This document shows positions 36,182 to 47,397 of a stretch of DNA of 64,000 nucleotides, one piece after another; positions within the stretch are counted from its first letter, which is position 1, and each line of letters opens with the position of its first letter. The notes beneath the pieces were generated by a model that made no database searches, was not told where the DNA came from, and was given only the letters and a program-made list of their open reading frames with translations. Source of the DNA: Selaginella moellendorffii. Lineage: Eukaryota; Streptophyta; Lycopodiopsida; Selaginellales; Selaginellaceae. The position numbers and the translations under genes are program-made. Where the stretch lies: assembly GCF_000143415.4 (NCBI RefSeq), contig NW_003314330.1:620001-684000 (forward strand). Direction: 5' to 3'.

Positions 36182-36855
36182 TGTAGCGCACCTTATCTCT
36201 CTCCCCTTAAGCCAATTGGAAAAGGGGCAATTGCTTGATGAGAGAGCCCTTAGTGGCTATTTTATCCCCATTTATCCCCCAAGGTTCCAAGGATCCATGG
36301 TGACAGTATATCTAAATCTCATCCCATGATCACATGCGCTACATTCACCCCCCCTTCAGAGATGTCAATGTCCTCATTGACTATTGACTAACAACCCCTA
36401 CTGAGCCAAGGGGAACCAGCACCTCCATTTCCGCACTGAATCAACCAATCCTTCCATTGTGTAGACTAGCTATTCCATGTGAGGCAACTAGTCATCCACC
36501 CATACCGTAGTCCCATGGTGGATACCTTCGTCCGTGGATACTCCACACAAGAGGAAGGACGTACGCATGGATGCCCAATACGTATGATTTCAAATTTAGG
36601 GGTAGGACTATACCTTGCTCAAGGGTATATTATACTTTTAAGTAGCTACTAATCAATGGGAATCGAACCCGTGCCATTTTCTCTTATACCAACTGTAACG
36701 CACCTTATCTCTTTCCCCTTAAGCCAATTGGAAAAGGGGCAATTGCTTGATGAGAGAGCCCTTAGTGGCTATTTTATCCCCATTTATCCCCCAAGGTTCC
36801 AAGGATCCACGGTGACAGTATATCCAAATCTCATCCCATGATCACATGCGCTACA
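36182..36855 (-). mobile_element. TRIM-like small LTR element
   Basis: Two 162-bp LTRs (36182-36343; 36694-36855) begin TGTARCGCA and end GCGCTACA on the plus strand and surround 350 bp without coding capacity. Perfect 5-bp duplications CCATC lie at 36177-36181 and 36856-36860. On the minus strand the 5' LTR is followed by TTGGTATAAGAG, close to the usual initiator-Met PBS TGGTATCAGAG, and the 3' LTR is preceded by the purine tract AAGGGGGGGTGAA. Total 674 bp. Its ends resemble those of the B LTR, so a B-like autonomous element may move it. Confidence 0.9.
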
Positions 36856-36860
36856 CCATC

Positions 36861-39800
36861 CCAATCCGAATGCTGAAAGTTCACATACTTCGCAATCATC
36901 CCCTTGAATGTCCGAACGAGCCATTCCACCAGACCGTCTGATTGTGGATGATAAACACTCGTGAAAGTGTGGTGTATCCCCAACCAAGATGTCAAAATAT
37001 GAAATGCTTCAGCCATAAATGTGGGACCATTATCTGAAAGAATCCACTCTGGACAAGAATGCTGGAACACCACTCAATTGAGGAGGAAGTATCCAACAGC
37101 AGTTGCAGAGGTGCTAGCAAGAGCACTAACTTCCACCTAATGAGTTAAGTAGTTAGAAGCAATAATAACATACTCATTGCTAGCAGTTGACCGTGGAAAA
37201 GGTCCCATAAGATGAAATGCCACCAACTCAAACGGACAGGAAACTGCAATTGACTCCAACTGTCCTTCCGTAGCCCGAGGGGGAGTATTACAAGCTTAAC
37301 ACCAAATGCAACTATGCACATACCGGATAATATCACATTGCATCTCCGGCCAATAGAAAGACCTGCATAACTTCTCGATTACACGACAATGTCCTATATG
37401 CCCACCTAGAACAGGAGAATCATGGTAAGCATGGAGAAACCGCGGAATAAAGATAGAAAGCACCACCAGCCGTAAATAATCATTAGGATCCGTCCCCACA
37501 AAATAAAGAAGGCCGTCTTCAAGGCGATATTGAGAATGTAAATGCTAAAAAGGCAAGTCATCAACAAGTGATGTAAGATTCTCAAACCCATTTCGAAGCC
37601 TTCGAATCCACGGCTCAATCTTTTGAGTCTCGTGAACCTTATCAAAAGAAAGTAGGCCTAGTGGACACTGAACGTCAAGTACAGCAACTACCGATGGCAC
37701 AGAATCCTCGTCTAGAAAATCCACAGATGCTAGAACAACAGGCTCATCAGAAATATGAGAAGAGAGTGGAGAAGGAAAAGGAGCTCAAGAAAGGGCATTA
37801 GCATTAGCCATAGAACTCCCTAGGCGATGAACAACATCAAAATCATATATCTGAAACTTTGAAGCCCACCAAACAGTACGACCAACCAGGTTTTTCCATT
37901 TCAATAATGAAATAATAACAGTATAGTTACCTTCAAGTAATGTTTGAGAACCATATAGATATGCATGAAGTTTCTCGAAACCCCAGACTGCTGCTAAACA
38001 CTCCTCTATCGTGAAGTAGTTCATCTCCGCTAGTTGTAATGTATGGCTTATATACACAATGGGATGGCGCTGACCAAGCACACTTGAACTCTCTTGCATT
38101 AACACACCTCCAAGACCAATGTCAGAAGCATCCACGTGTAAAATAAAAGGTTGAGTGTAGTCAGGATATGCTAAAACCGGAGGAGTCGTCAATAGCTCTT
38201 TGAGATCCCCAAACGCCTGCTCACAATCTGGAGACCAGATGAAAGATGATGTTGATGACTTCAGCAACGCTCACAATAGTGCAGTGCAATCAGAAAGATG
38301 ATTCACAAAATGACTGAGATACTGCATCTTGCCCAAGAAGTGTTGCACATCATTCACACACTTCGGAGTAAGGAACTTTAGAATAGCCACAAGCCAAGAT
38401 CAACTTGCAAACCTTCACAAGAAATACGATACCCAAGATAAGTTGTATCCTTAGACCCAAACACACACTTCGACTGCTTCAGCTTTAAACCAATGTCATA
38501 TAACCAATTTAACACTTTACAAACATCACGAATGTGCTCCTTCCACGTCCCCTCCGAGTGGATCAAGACATCATCAATGAAATCAGTAGTCACCTCCAGC
38601 ATATTGCAAAGAACTTCGTCCATCATCTGTTAGAAAGTTGCTGGAGCATTGTTCAAACCAAACGGCATCACCAAGAACTTGTATAAACCAAATGGTGTAC
38701 AAAAAGCAGTCTTAGGAATATTTTCTTCGGCCATCAGTACTTGCCAGTACCCAAAAGCAAGATCTAGCTTGGTGAACTAATGACTTCGCCCCAAATGATC
38801 CAAGAGATCAATAATGTGAGGAAGAGGGTACACATCTAGGATCGTCACTTTATTTAATGGATGATAGTCAATGCAGAAATAAATACTCCCATCAGGCTTC
38901 GTCACAAGATGAGATTCACATGCCTAAGGACTCTGCAACTTCCGAATAACACCCTTCTCCAACATCTCCTTGATGTTTGTATATAAAATTTTGATTTCCT
39001 TAGGTGACCGACAATAAATAGGAACCTTGATTGGACAAGCATCCCCGGTTGGATTCGGATGACATGTGGCAATCTTGGCCCCAAACGATAGGTCAAATTC
39101 AAAGAGATCAAAATACTCTTTCATGAGCCGGTCAACAGCTACAACACAAAGATTGTCGGAGGGATCGGAAAAGGGAAGAGCAAAACAAGATGGAAACACA
39201 TGAGGAAATAGTGGGGGAACAAAAGTAATGGAAGCAGAGGTAGAAGTAGAAGGACAAAGAGGTATGGAAGTGAGAGGAATAGATGAAACATAAGGAAGTA
39301 TAAAACAAGGGGGAGAAGCCTCAAAATCATATTTGGCATGATTGCGCTGCAACCAATCCATACCAAAAATAAGGTCAAAAGCTTGACTAGGCACCACTCG
39401 CAACCACTGCAACTCAAGCTCGAAATCGCCCACATGCACAACCAGGTCCACCTCATCCTGTGTGCATGCATGTGTACAGCCGTTGCCATAAAGAATGAAA
39501 ATTGGGTCTGCCGCACAACACAAGTGTAGACGACAACGTATGGCAACAGGTCGAGCAATAGAAGATAAACTCAAACTTGTATCAACCAACATGGAGAGAA
39601 TAATAGGAGACCTCTTGGTATAAAAACAAGCTTGGAATGTAAACATTAGATGAACTAGTGCCAAGTGAACCCCTTGATGATACTCCTAAAAGAAAAATAG
39701 AGGGGTCATTAACTTATTCACGCAAAGTCCCTCCATTACTCGTGTGACTCTTTGTTTCTTGGATGCACCTTGGTGTCCAAACCTTCCACTGCAGCAGCAC

Positions 39801-40668
39801 TAACGGGACGTTTCTGACGCTAAGGTCTTCACTCAGGAAATGGAGGTCGCCAATCCGGAAAACCTCGACAACGCCAATAACTATGATCAACTTCATCACA
39901 CGTCCAACAACGAATATCACAGCCATGACCATGTCCTCGCCCTTGTCCTTGGACTCAAGCAACAGCAGCATCAACTTGCATTGGAACAGGACCATCACTC
40001 ATAGGAAGTGGAGTAGAAGGACATGTAGCGAGAAGTGGAAAAGGTGACATCTCATAATGTTGTGCCAAGCGAAGAGCATCGTCAAGGGTGGTGGGAGCAA
40101 GTGCATGCACAAGTCTGACAAGATCTTGACGAAGTGCTAGCCACAACATTCCTAGCTTGATCCGCTCAGACATATTAGGCTCCACACAAAGCAAAAGACT
40201 TTAGAAACGAACGCCAAATTGCATCACCGACTTAGATGGCTCTTGGCGAAGATGATATAATTGTTGAAAAGCATCATCATAATCATCGGCATGTCCGAAG
40301 GCACATTTGAGGACGTCTGAAAGAACACTCCAATCCCCACGAGTGGCTGCGCTCAATCCATTGTACCATTGCAATACTGTCCTTTGGAGACACGTGGGAA
40401 ACTCATGCAAACGTCGAGTATCATCCTAAGAATGATATGTGGCAATCATCATAAAGTGATTGAACAAATGGTACACATCATCCCCAAGATTCCCGCGAAA
40501 GAACTCCGGCCAAACGCGCGGATTGGCACCAAGAGCAGGAGGAGTTGTACCATGTGCCATGAATGTTGCTATCAATTGAGTTTGGTTGTTCAATTGCAAG
40601 CACATAGCATCAAACAATTGGACTAACTGCTGCTCCAGAGTCAAAGGAGGAGATTGCTGATCTGCCAT
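36861..40668 (-). pseudogene. A2 gag-pol, decayed
   Basis: gag starts at 40668 (MADQQSPPLTLEQQLVQLFD) with RGNLGDDVYHLFNHF and continues at 40410-39955. Protease is near 39580 (SMLVDTSLSLSSIA). RT pieces lie from about 39111 to 38378 with FIDDVLIHSEG. RNase H is 38267-37785 (ILHVDASDIGLGGVLMQESS). Integrase runs 37499 to 36831 and, beyond the TRIM, to about 35830. Several stops and shifts. I see no chromodomain. Confidence 0.82.
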
Positions 40669-41077
40669 AAAAATGAACGAAAAAGAAAGAGCAAAAGTAA
40701 AGAAATGACAAAAAGCTAGAAGGAAATGATAGATCTAGACAATGCAAAAAACTAGATCTAAACCAAAATCCTGAAAAAGAAGAACAAAAGAAAGGAAATA
40801 GATAAAGCTAGATCTAGACAATGTAAAAGCTAGATCTAAACTAAAATCCCAAATTCAAACACTTCGCAGGGACAATCAAAGATGCCCCTCAACTCCACCA
40901 ATGTGAGTGTTTGGAATATGGAAAGAGAATACAGAAAATGTGCATATCAATTAGCCCAAAAACCCTAGCTTATATATAGGAACAAGTGGTTCAGATTGAA
41001 ACCAATCTGATGGCTACCAAAATCCCATTACGCTAATATTAGTATATAGCATCGTAGCCATACACTTGGCCTTCACA

Positions 41078-41288
41078 ATACTATAATTGTGAAATTAATT
41101 TATTTTTGGAAAAATTCCTACAATTGTGTCGAAATCAATAAATTTCTACATGTTCTTAGAAATCAAGAAGGAAATGTCTGAAATCTTTCATTGATTTGTC
41201 TTTATTCCTTGCATCCTATAAAGTGAAGATTGTTAATCAAAATTTACTTATATCGTAAGTAGTTTTAATAATGGATCTAAACACTTTT
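41078..41288 (-). promoter_or_regulatory. Displaced upstream promoter of P450-2
   Basis: Reverse complement of about 3850-4075 upstream of P450-1, including the TATA-box region, now 5.7 kb from the P450-2 leader because of A2. Confidence 0.6.
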
Positions 41289-41439
41289 CCATTTAAGAAC
41301 TATTTTCCATTTAAATCCCATTTCATAATTTAAATACTTTCCCATGGATTTTGTTCATAGCCACCTTGAGAATTTAATATGTAAAGAAAATAGAAATTTA
41401 AAAGCAAGAGTTTTTAATGGCCTTTTGCAAATGAAATAC

Positions 41440-41480
<41 letters not shown>

Positions 41481-42013
41481 GTGTGTGTGTGTGTGTGTGT
41501 GCTAAACATCTAGTTTTTAAAATAATTTTTACTTTTTGTAAATAATAATTTTAATATATAAATTAAAATAATAGTGAATTTAGTATTTAAATACAAGATC
41601 CACTTTTTATTTAATTAGATTATAAAAAGAATGAGTATAGAAAAGAGAAAAATAAAAAGTAAACTCAGTTACTTTTTTTGGTGATGCATATCATAAAGTG
41701 GAATTACATCTATGTATTAAAATTTTGATGCACAATATTATATTAATATTGATTCTCAGTTATTTATTACTTTCTGTTTTGTTGCTTATTTTGTTTTCAT
41801 GAAATTAAGGTCTAGAAAGTTAGTGAACTCCTCATTGTCATATACTATAAAAAGATCAAGTCACAATATTAAAAAAAGTTCTTGAAAATTTATATATAAA
41901 AACTAACCCAATTCTCAGGATAAATATTTTTCTAAATAAATTAGAAGTGAGTGATTTATTTTTTATTATGCCTATAATACTTAATAAGATTAGCTCATAA
42001 ATTATATTTTCAT
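41289..42013 (+). repeat. AT-rich repeat R, copy 2 (flipped)
   Basis: Matches 3166-3843 in the same orientation, while both neighbours (41078-41288; 42020-42240) match the left locus in inverse orientation. Contains a long (TA)n(TG)n run at 41440-41503. Confidence 0.75.
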
Positions 42014-42239
42014 CTTTTGAAGATCAGTGTGTCGAAAAGAATAAGTTTATTAAAGACTGAGAGAGTTTAAAAACCATTGTCCTCAAAAACAATACGTTTT
42101 AGGTTTTTACAATGGAATGGGAGGAACGTCACCTACACAAGAGGACGCAATTGCTATTCATAAAAAATTCTCTCTCGAAGTTAAAGAAAATCTGTGTATG
42201 GCCTGAGAACAAAATGCTGCTATACTCGTTCTCCTCGCG

Positions 42240-42837
42240 AACTATACTATACCTTGCGAACTCCAAAATTGTCTAAACGGTAGATCGTCCACATGAATTC
42301 AAACGAGATCGAAGTTCCTCCACCTATATGGTGAAGCACACTTAGAAGGAGCAGTTCCAAATATACACGGACCTTGAGCTTGCCGTGAGAGTCATGCAAG
42401 CCAGTCGGGGTCAAACATAAACTCCTCCTCGCCAATTAAAGAGCGATCAACTTGCCACGCGTATCTGGCAGACCAAAAGGTTTTTTCGATAGAGGTGAAT
42501 TTCCAAACGAGTCATACCTTAGCTTCAATAGCTGGTCAGCAAGAGGAAGGACAGTGCAACTTTCTTAAAGAACGCCGAGTAATTCCTTTAAACAATCCAC
42601 CTTTTCAAAACCAGCTATTTATCAGAAAACGACTCACATAGCATTCACTTACTTTAGAGCTTAGCTTTATGTCAACAATATGTGACCTTATGCTAAGGGA
42701 CAGCTCCTGTAGATCGAGCTCAAAGTTTGAGAAAAACTCATCCAAAGGGATAGCTTGCTCGCACAATGTGTCCCACACACGTTTGTAGCACATTAGCTGC
42801 AACCTGTAAACTTTGTAAAGCCACAAAGAATATGCAT
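42240..42837 (-). pseudogene. EXO5 remnant, second locus
   Basis: Contains sequence of EXO5 exons 6-8 (LQLMCYK; FFSNFELDLQELSLSIRSHI). Compared with 323-1744 it lost the region from the last EDR2_C exon through EXO5 exon 5 (about 126-1184), the Fe-S cysteine coding end (about 1602-1760), and then everything from about 1905 to 2950, which removes the secreted-protein gene. One breakpoint has a TGG shared by both sides. Confidence 0.85.
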
Positions 42838-43655
42838 TTGCTCTGGCAGCTCTTCCGCTTTGTTTCCCTGGAAGGAAGAAAACAAAGAACAGTCATGACG
42901 AAGGAAGAAAACTTGTGAATGACTACTACCACTCACCTGGATTGTAAGGCCAATGTCTAAAACACACAGCTTCAGCCTCACTCGGAAAGATTCCACTGCC
43001 TTTTGTGCAATGAAGTTAAAGCGATGAACGTCCAAATCCACTTCGAGGTAGCCGGGACCATGGATCATGGAAGTCATCCATGACAACGATGCGATCTAGC
43101 TAAGAAAACGAAAGCGGACCTTGTGAAACGAGTGCTGTGGACGGGAAAGAACGGGCTTCTCATTTGAAGTCACGACCAGCTTCTTCTCTGGAGCACTGAG
43201 ATGTATCTCATCCGGATTCAAAAATCTGGCCACAATCTTTAGCCTCTCCCTGAACGAAACAATTGTCTCTCCAACAAGGCCTCTGATCTTCTCCTGTTCG
43301 TCGTCGAGTAATTTCTGGAACAAAACAATGAATTCTTCACAAGCGATTATAAAACAAGTGACTCACAGATAGCATGTCTTTTAGATACTGAGGGCCGTTC
43401 CTCTTGAACTCTTCCGACATTCTGTAATAGAAAACCAAGTTCAAACCTTCGCCATTGTTTTCAGCTGGAAACATTGAGGCAGAGTACGTAGGGACCTAAA
43501 GTAAAAGTCATCAAACCCATAAAAAACGAAGATAGATACAAACCTGAATGTTGAAAATAAACAAAGAGGGGAACTTGTCGTCTGGATTTCCGTCTACAAT
43601 ATGCGATAGATCCACAAACCGAGCGACATGATCGATTTTCTTTCCCAATCTTCAC
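42838..43655 (-). pseudogene. EDR2_C domain gene remnant, second locus
   Basis: Exon-like blocks on the minus strand: to 43544 (VDLSHIVDGNPDDKFPSLFI), 43495-43367 (FYYRMSEEFKRNGPQYLKDM), 43314-43120 (RGLVGETIVSFRERLKIVAR), about 43095-42940 ([20 protein letters not shown]). After RPQHSFHK the frame meets TAG at 43098-43096 with only 24 bp between apparent exons, too short for an intron. The final exon is cut by the deletion after EELPEQM. It starts about 300 bp downstream of P450-3. Confidence 0.75.
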
Positions 43656-43985
43656 TTTTACAGAATACATGGCGTAAGGAGTTCAGACAATCTAAAATAC
43701 ATCAGTGGAAACATTCCAGATGTTTCATTCTCAATTTCCCAGAACTAGAAGACATTTATTGATTCTGGTCCACAAATGATCAACGTGAGCTGTACCTTAA
43801 GCTCATCTAATCCACTTGGTGTTCTTCCAAGAACTAATCATGTTGTCTTCACAAGCTGGGCGTGTGACGTAGCTTTAATTGTCCAACCCTACCCTCTACC
43901 TTTATGGAGCATCAAAGTTTTGCGAAATATTTCGGGATAACCTAATTTTCAAATACGAATATTTTAAAGGTATCCGTAAAGTTGT

Positions 43986-45558
43986 TCATTTTCTCACAGT
44001 GGCGCAGACAATCCGGTGCTTGGCGGGCATGGTCGCCAGCCCCGTCTTCTCCTCCATGTCAATCTCCTGCCCATCCGGCATCCTCCACTCGAATCGATGC
44101 AGAAGATAGGCCAGCGTGAGCGACACGTGGGGAATCGCCAGCGGTATTCCCACGCAGCGGCGCCGCCCGGATCCGAAAGGTATGAGATCGAAGTGGCTCC
44201 CCAGGACGTTGTGATCGCTGCCCAGGAATCGCTCTGGACAGAAGCTCTCGGGATCGCTCCAGTTCGCCGGGTCGTGATGGATCCCCCAGATATTGACGAG
44301 CAGCGTGGTGTTGGCCGGGATTGTGTAGCCGGCGAGCTGGGCGGTCGCGGGATTGCTGTGTGGGAGGCCAGTGGTGGCCAGTGGATGCAAGCGCAGAACT
44401 TCCTTGACGATGGCTTGGATGTAAGGGAGATCTTTGAGGTCTGACTCTTCCAGGCAGCGGTTCCTTCCAACGATCCGGTCGAGCTCTTCGTGCGCTTTCT
44501 TCTGGACGCCGGGGCAGCGTATCATCTCGGCCATCGCCCACTCCACAGTGCCTTTGGAGGTGTTCGTCCCAGCTAAGAGAAGAGTCTATCATGGAATCGA
44601 GCACGAGTTCTTAGCGAGCAAGAAGAGATTTTTTTCTCCTTACCTGGAGGAGTGCGATGATCGCCATGTCGTCCAGCTTGTTCTCGCCACCCAGTGAGAG
44701 CATCACGTCCACAAAGTCCCTGGGAGGATTCTCCGCGACGAAGCTCTCCTTGTGCTGCTTGACGATCGCGTTTAGGAAGTTCTCCACAGCCGGTATGATC
44801 TGGTTCTTCAGCCTGTGCTCGCTCCTCTTGATCTTGTCGACCCATCGCAGCGCAGGGATGAAGTCTCCGATGTACAGCCGCTCCGACTCCGTGATGATCG
44901 TGTCCCACACAGCGCGATAAGCCTCGGCCTCTCGGGTGACAGGGGTGTCCGAGTTATAGAACTTCTGGCCGAAGAGAACCGACGTCATCAAGTTGGTGAA
45001 GAGCCCGTGGAGCAGCGCGGTGAGATCAAACGCCTCCCCGGCAGCCACCGACTTCTCGATGATCGAGGCAAACGCCGCAACCTCGCGCTTGCGGATCCCA
45101 GAGAAGTGGTTCACTCTCCCGGTGGCGAAGATCTCCGTGCCGCTCACTCGCCGCAGCATCTTCCAGCGCTCGCCGTGAGGAGCAAACACAAGATCATTGT
45201 AGTCGTGGCTTACGTTCTTGAAGAAGGTGTGGAACTGGGGCCTGCTCGCAAACTCGACATCGTGATCCTTGAGAACCTCCCTGGCCATCGCGGGGCTGCT
45301 GATAATTACGTGAGGACGGCTTCCCAGCTCCATATACATGATCGGTCCATACTTCTTGGCGAGACGATGGAGAGAGCGGTGCCTGGAGCGGCTGAGAGAG
45401 GGCAGTGATCCAACAAGAGGCCAGGAAAAGGGACCGGGTGGAAGATTGCTATGCGCCTTCTTCCTCGAGTAGAGATTGAGCAGCGCAAAGAATGCGATCG
45501 CCAAGCACAGACAAGTCGTCCAGTAGTACCAAACGCTGGAGTAGAGAAGAGAATCCAT
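43986..45558 (-). CDS. Cytochrome P450, A-type (71 clan), P450-3, intact
   Basis: Exons 45558-44644 and 44585-43986 with a 58-nt GT-AG intron, exactly as P450-1; about 504 residues. All P450 motifs are present: anchor, LPPGPFSWPLVGSLP, LLLAGTNTS, KEVLRLHP, CPERF and PFGSGRRRCVGIPLA. Roughly fifteen residues differ from P450-1, spread along the protein (for example REVAAF for RELAAF, LLHGLF for LLHELF, MAEM for MSEM). It is a recent paralogue and likely has the same type of reaction. The upstream 80 bp keep the pyrimidine-rich leader and TATA region. Confidence 0.9.
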
Positions 45559-46869
45559 GGGATTCCTTTGAGAGATGAGAAGAAGATAAGAGAAAAGAGT
45601 GGAAGAGATGTGTCTTGAACTTATACTATAATTGTGAGATTAATTTATATTTGGAAAAATTCCTATGAATGGAAAGTCCGCAAGCATCAAGATCAATTGC
45701 ATGTTCTTAGAGATTGAGAAGGAAATGTCTAAGATGTTTTGATTTGTCTTTCTGTAAAGTGCAGATTGGTGGTTGAATTTCTTCACTTTGACATTTAGAA
45801 AACTGGGCAGAAATCACAGTGTCAACATCCATAGGACCATTCAAATGTTTTGTTTTAATTAAATACTCAGATTCTCCTTGTCCCTTGTCTGTGAAATTCT
45901 TTCATTTATTAACTTTAAATTTCTGTTAATAAAAATTTAAAACTCCATGGACAAGCTCACAAAATTTATAATTATATTAAATAATTACACCAATAAATAA
46001 TAATATTTTAAAGTATTCTTAGGATTTAATGTTTTACCATTAATAATATATAACACTACAACAGGATGTAAGCAATGAGACTAGTATTAAAATAGCTCAA
46101 TCTGTTTTAAGAAAATATATGCTTGTAATATCTATAATGTTAAAGATTATAAAGTTTTTATTTAAATTTAAATTTTTTATAAGTGGGTATTAACTTCATA
46201 TGTAAAAGTTGTAATGATAACTGTAACAATGTTCTATTCACTTCTATATATTTAACACTTAGTTGTGTGTATGTATGTGTGTGTGTATGTCTATATATAT
46301 AAATATATAAAATTAAATATGTACATAAAATAAATAAATAAATTTAATTGTAGTAAAAACTTTTATGCCATTTCACCAAATATCAGTTTAAAATGATAAA
46401 ACTTAAAACCAAACAAGAGTTTAAAATTTTAACCATCTTTGAATTCTAAGCACTTTTTATTTTGATATATAAGAAGGAATCTTCAATCCACTCTTTGTAA
46501 AGAACTTTGTTATAAAAAAACTTAAGCTTATCTCTTTTTATTTTCCTATAGAAATTTTTATTCTTCTTCTCCTCTAGGGTGGCTACCACAAATTTCACAA
46601 CTTTTAGTATTTATGATTATTGTCAATGTAAAAAATCCTTTATAGGGTAAATCTATAAGAAATATTAAAATTAAAATGTCTGCAAAACTTTTTAAAAGAT
46701 ACTATAGTTAAAATCCTCAGCACTGCTAAAGTGATAATTCTTAATCCTTATATAGTTTTTGCATCTTCATGTAGCATTTTAAATTTTCCATAATGATAGA
46801 TTTTATTTAAATATAGAGTGCTTATTGCATTTTTTTAAAGAATTATATATATCCTTAAAGTACCTCTAT
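45559..46869. other. P450-3 upstream region and AT-rich DNA
   Basis: 45559-45780 is the P450 leader and promoter (reverse complement of about 3905-4168, with a small deletion). 45780-46869 is AT-rich with a TGTG/TATA simple run near 46270-46310; I see no gene in it. Confidence 0.45.
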
Positions 46870-47028
46870 TTACTTTCCTATAAATTTTGTTTATAGCCAC
46901 CTCAACAATTTAATACATAGATAAAATAGAAATTTAGAAGCAAAAATTTTTAATAGCCTTTTGCAAATGACACACACACACACACACACAACTTTTTAGT
47001 GTTTTAAGAATAATTTTTAATTTTTTGA
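46870..47028 (+). repeat. AT-rich repeat R, copy 3 (partial)
   Basis: Matches about 3215-3360 (TTTATAGCCACCTCAA). A CA run at 46971-46990 replaces the short TA stretch of copy 1. Cut by the A3 LTR. Confidence 0.6.
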
Positions 47029-47397
47029 TGTGAGGGCCAAGTGTACGGTTACAATGCAGTATACTAATATTAGCGTAGTGGGATTTTGGTAGCCGTCGGA
47101 TTGGTTTCAATCCGGACCACTTGCTCTTGTATATAAGTTAGGGTTTTTGGGCTAATTAATATGCACATTTCTGTATTCCCTTTCCATGCACTTACATTGA
47201 TGGAGTTGAGGGGCACTTTTGATTATCCCTGAAGAGTGCTAGCTTTTGTATTGTCTAGATCTAGCTTTTTCCATTTCCTTTTTTTTGTTCTTCCCTTTCA
47301 GGATTTAGATTTTGATCTAGCTTTTTGGATTGTCTAGATCTACCATTTCTTTCTAGCATTTTCCTTTTCTTTTGCTCTTTCTTTTTCGTTTATCTTC

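Larger units (their letters stand above)
35404..41077 (-). mobile_element. Family A retrotransposon A2, inserted in the P450-2 promoter
   Basis: LTRs 35404-35579 (3') and 40902-41077 (5'), flanked by ATAC at 35400-35403 and 41078-41081. The intact promoter in P450-3 has this site once (near 45620). Minus-strand gag, protease, RT, RNase H and integrase follow in Ty3/gypsy order. A TRIM-like element (36182-36855) is nested in the integrase. The first base pairs of the 3' LTR read TATGAG instead of TGTGAG. Confidence 0.9.
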
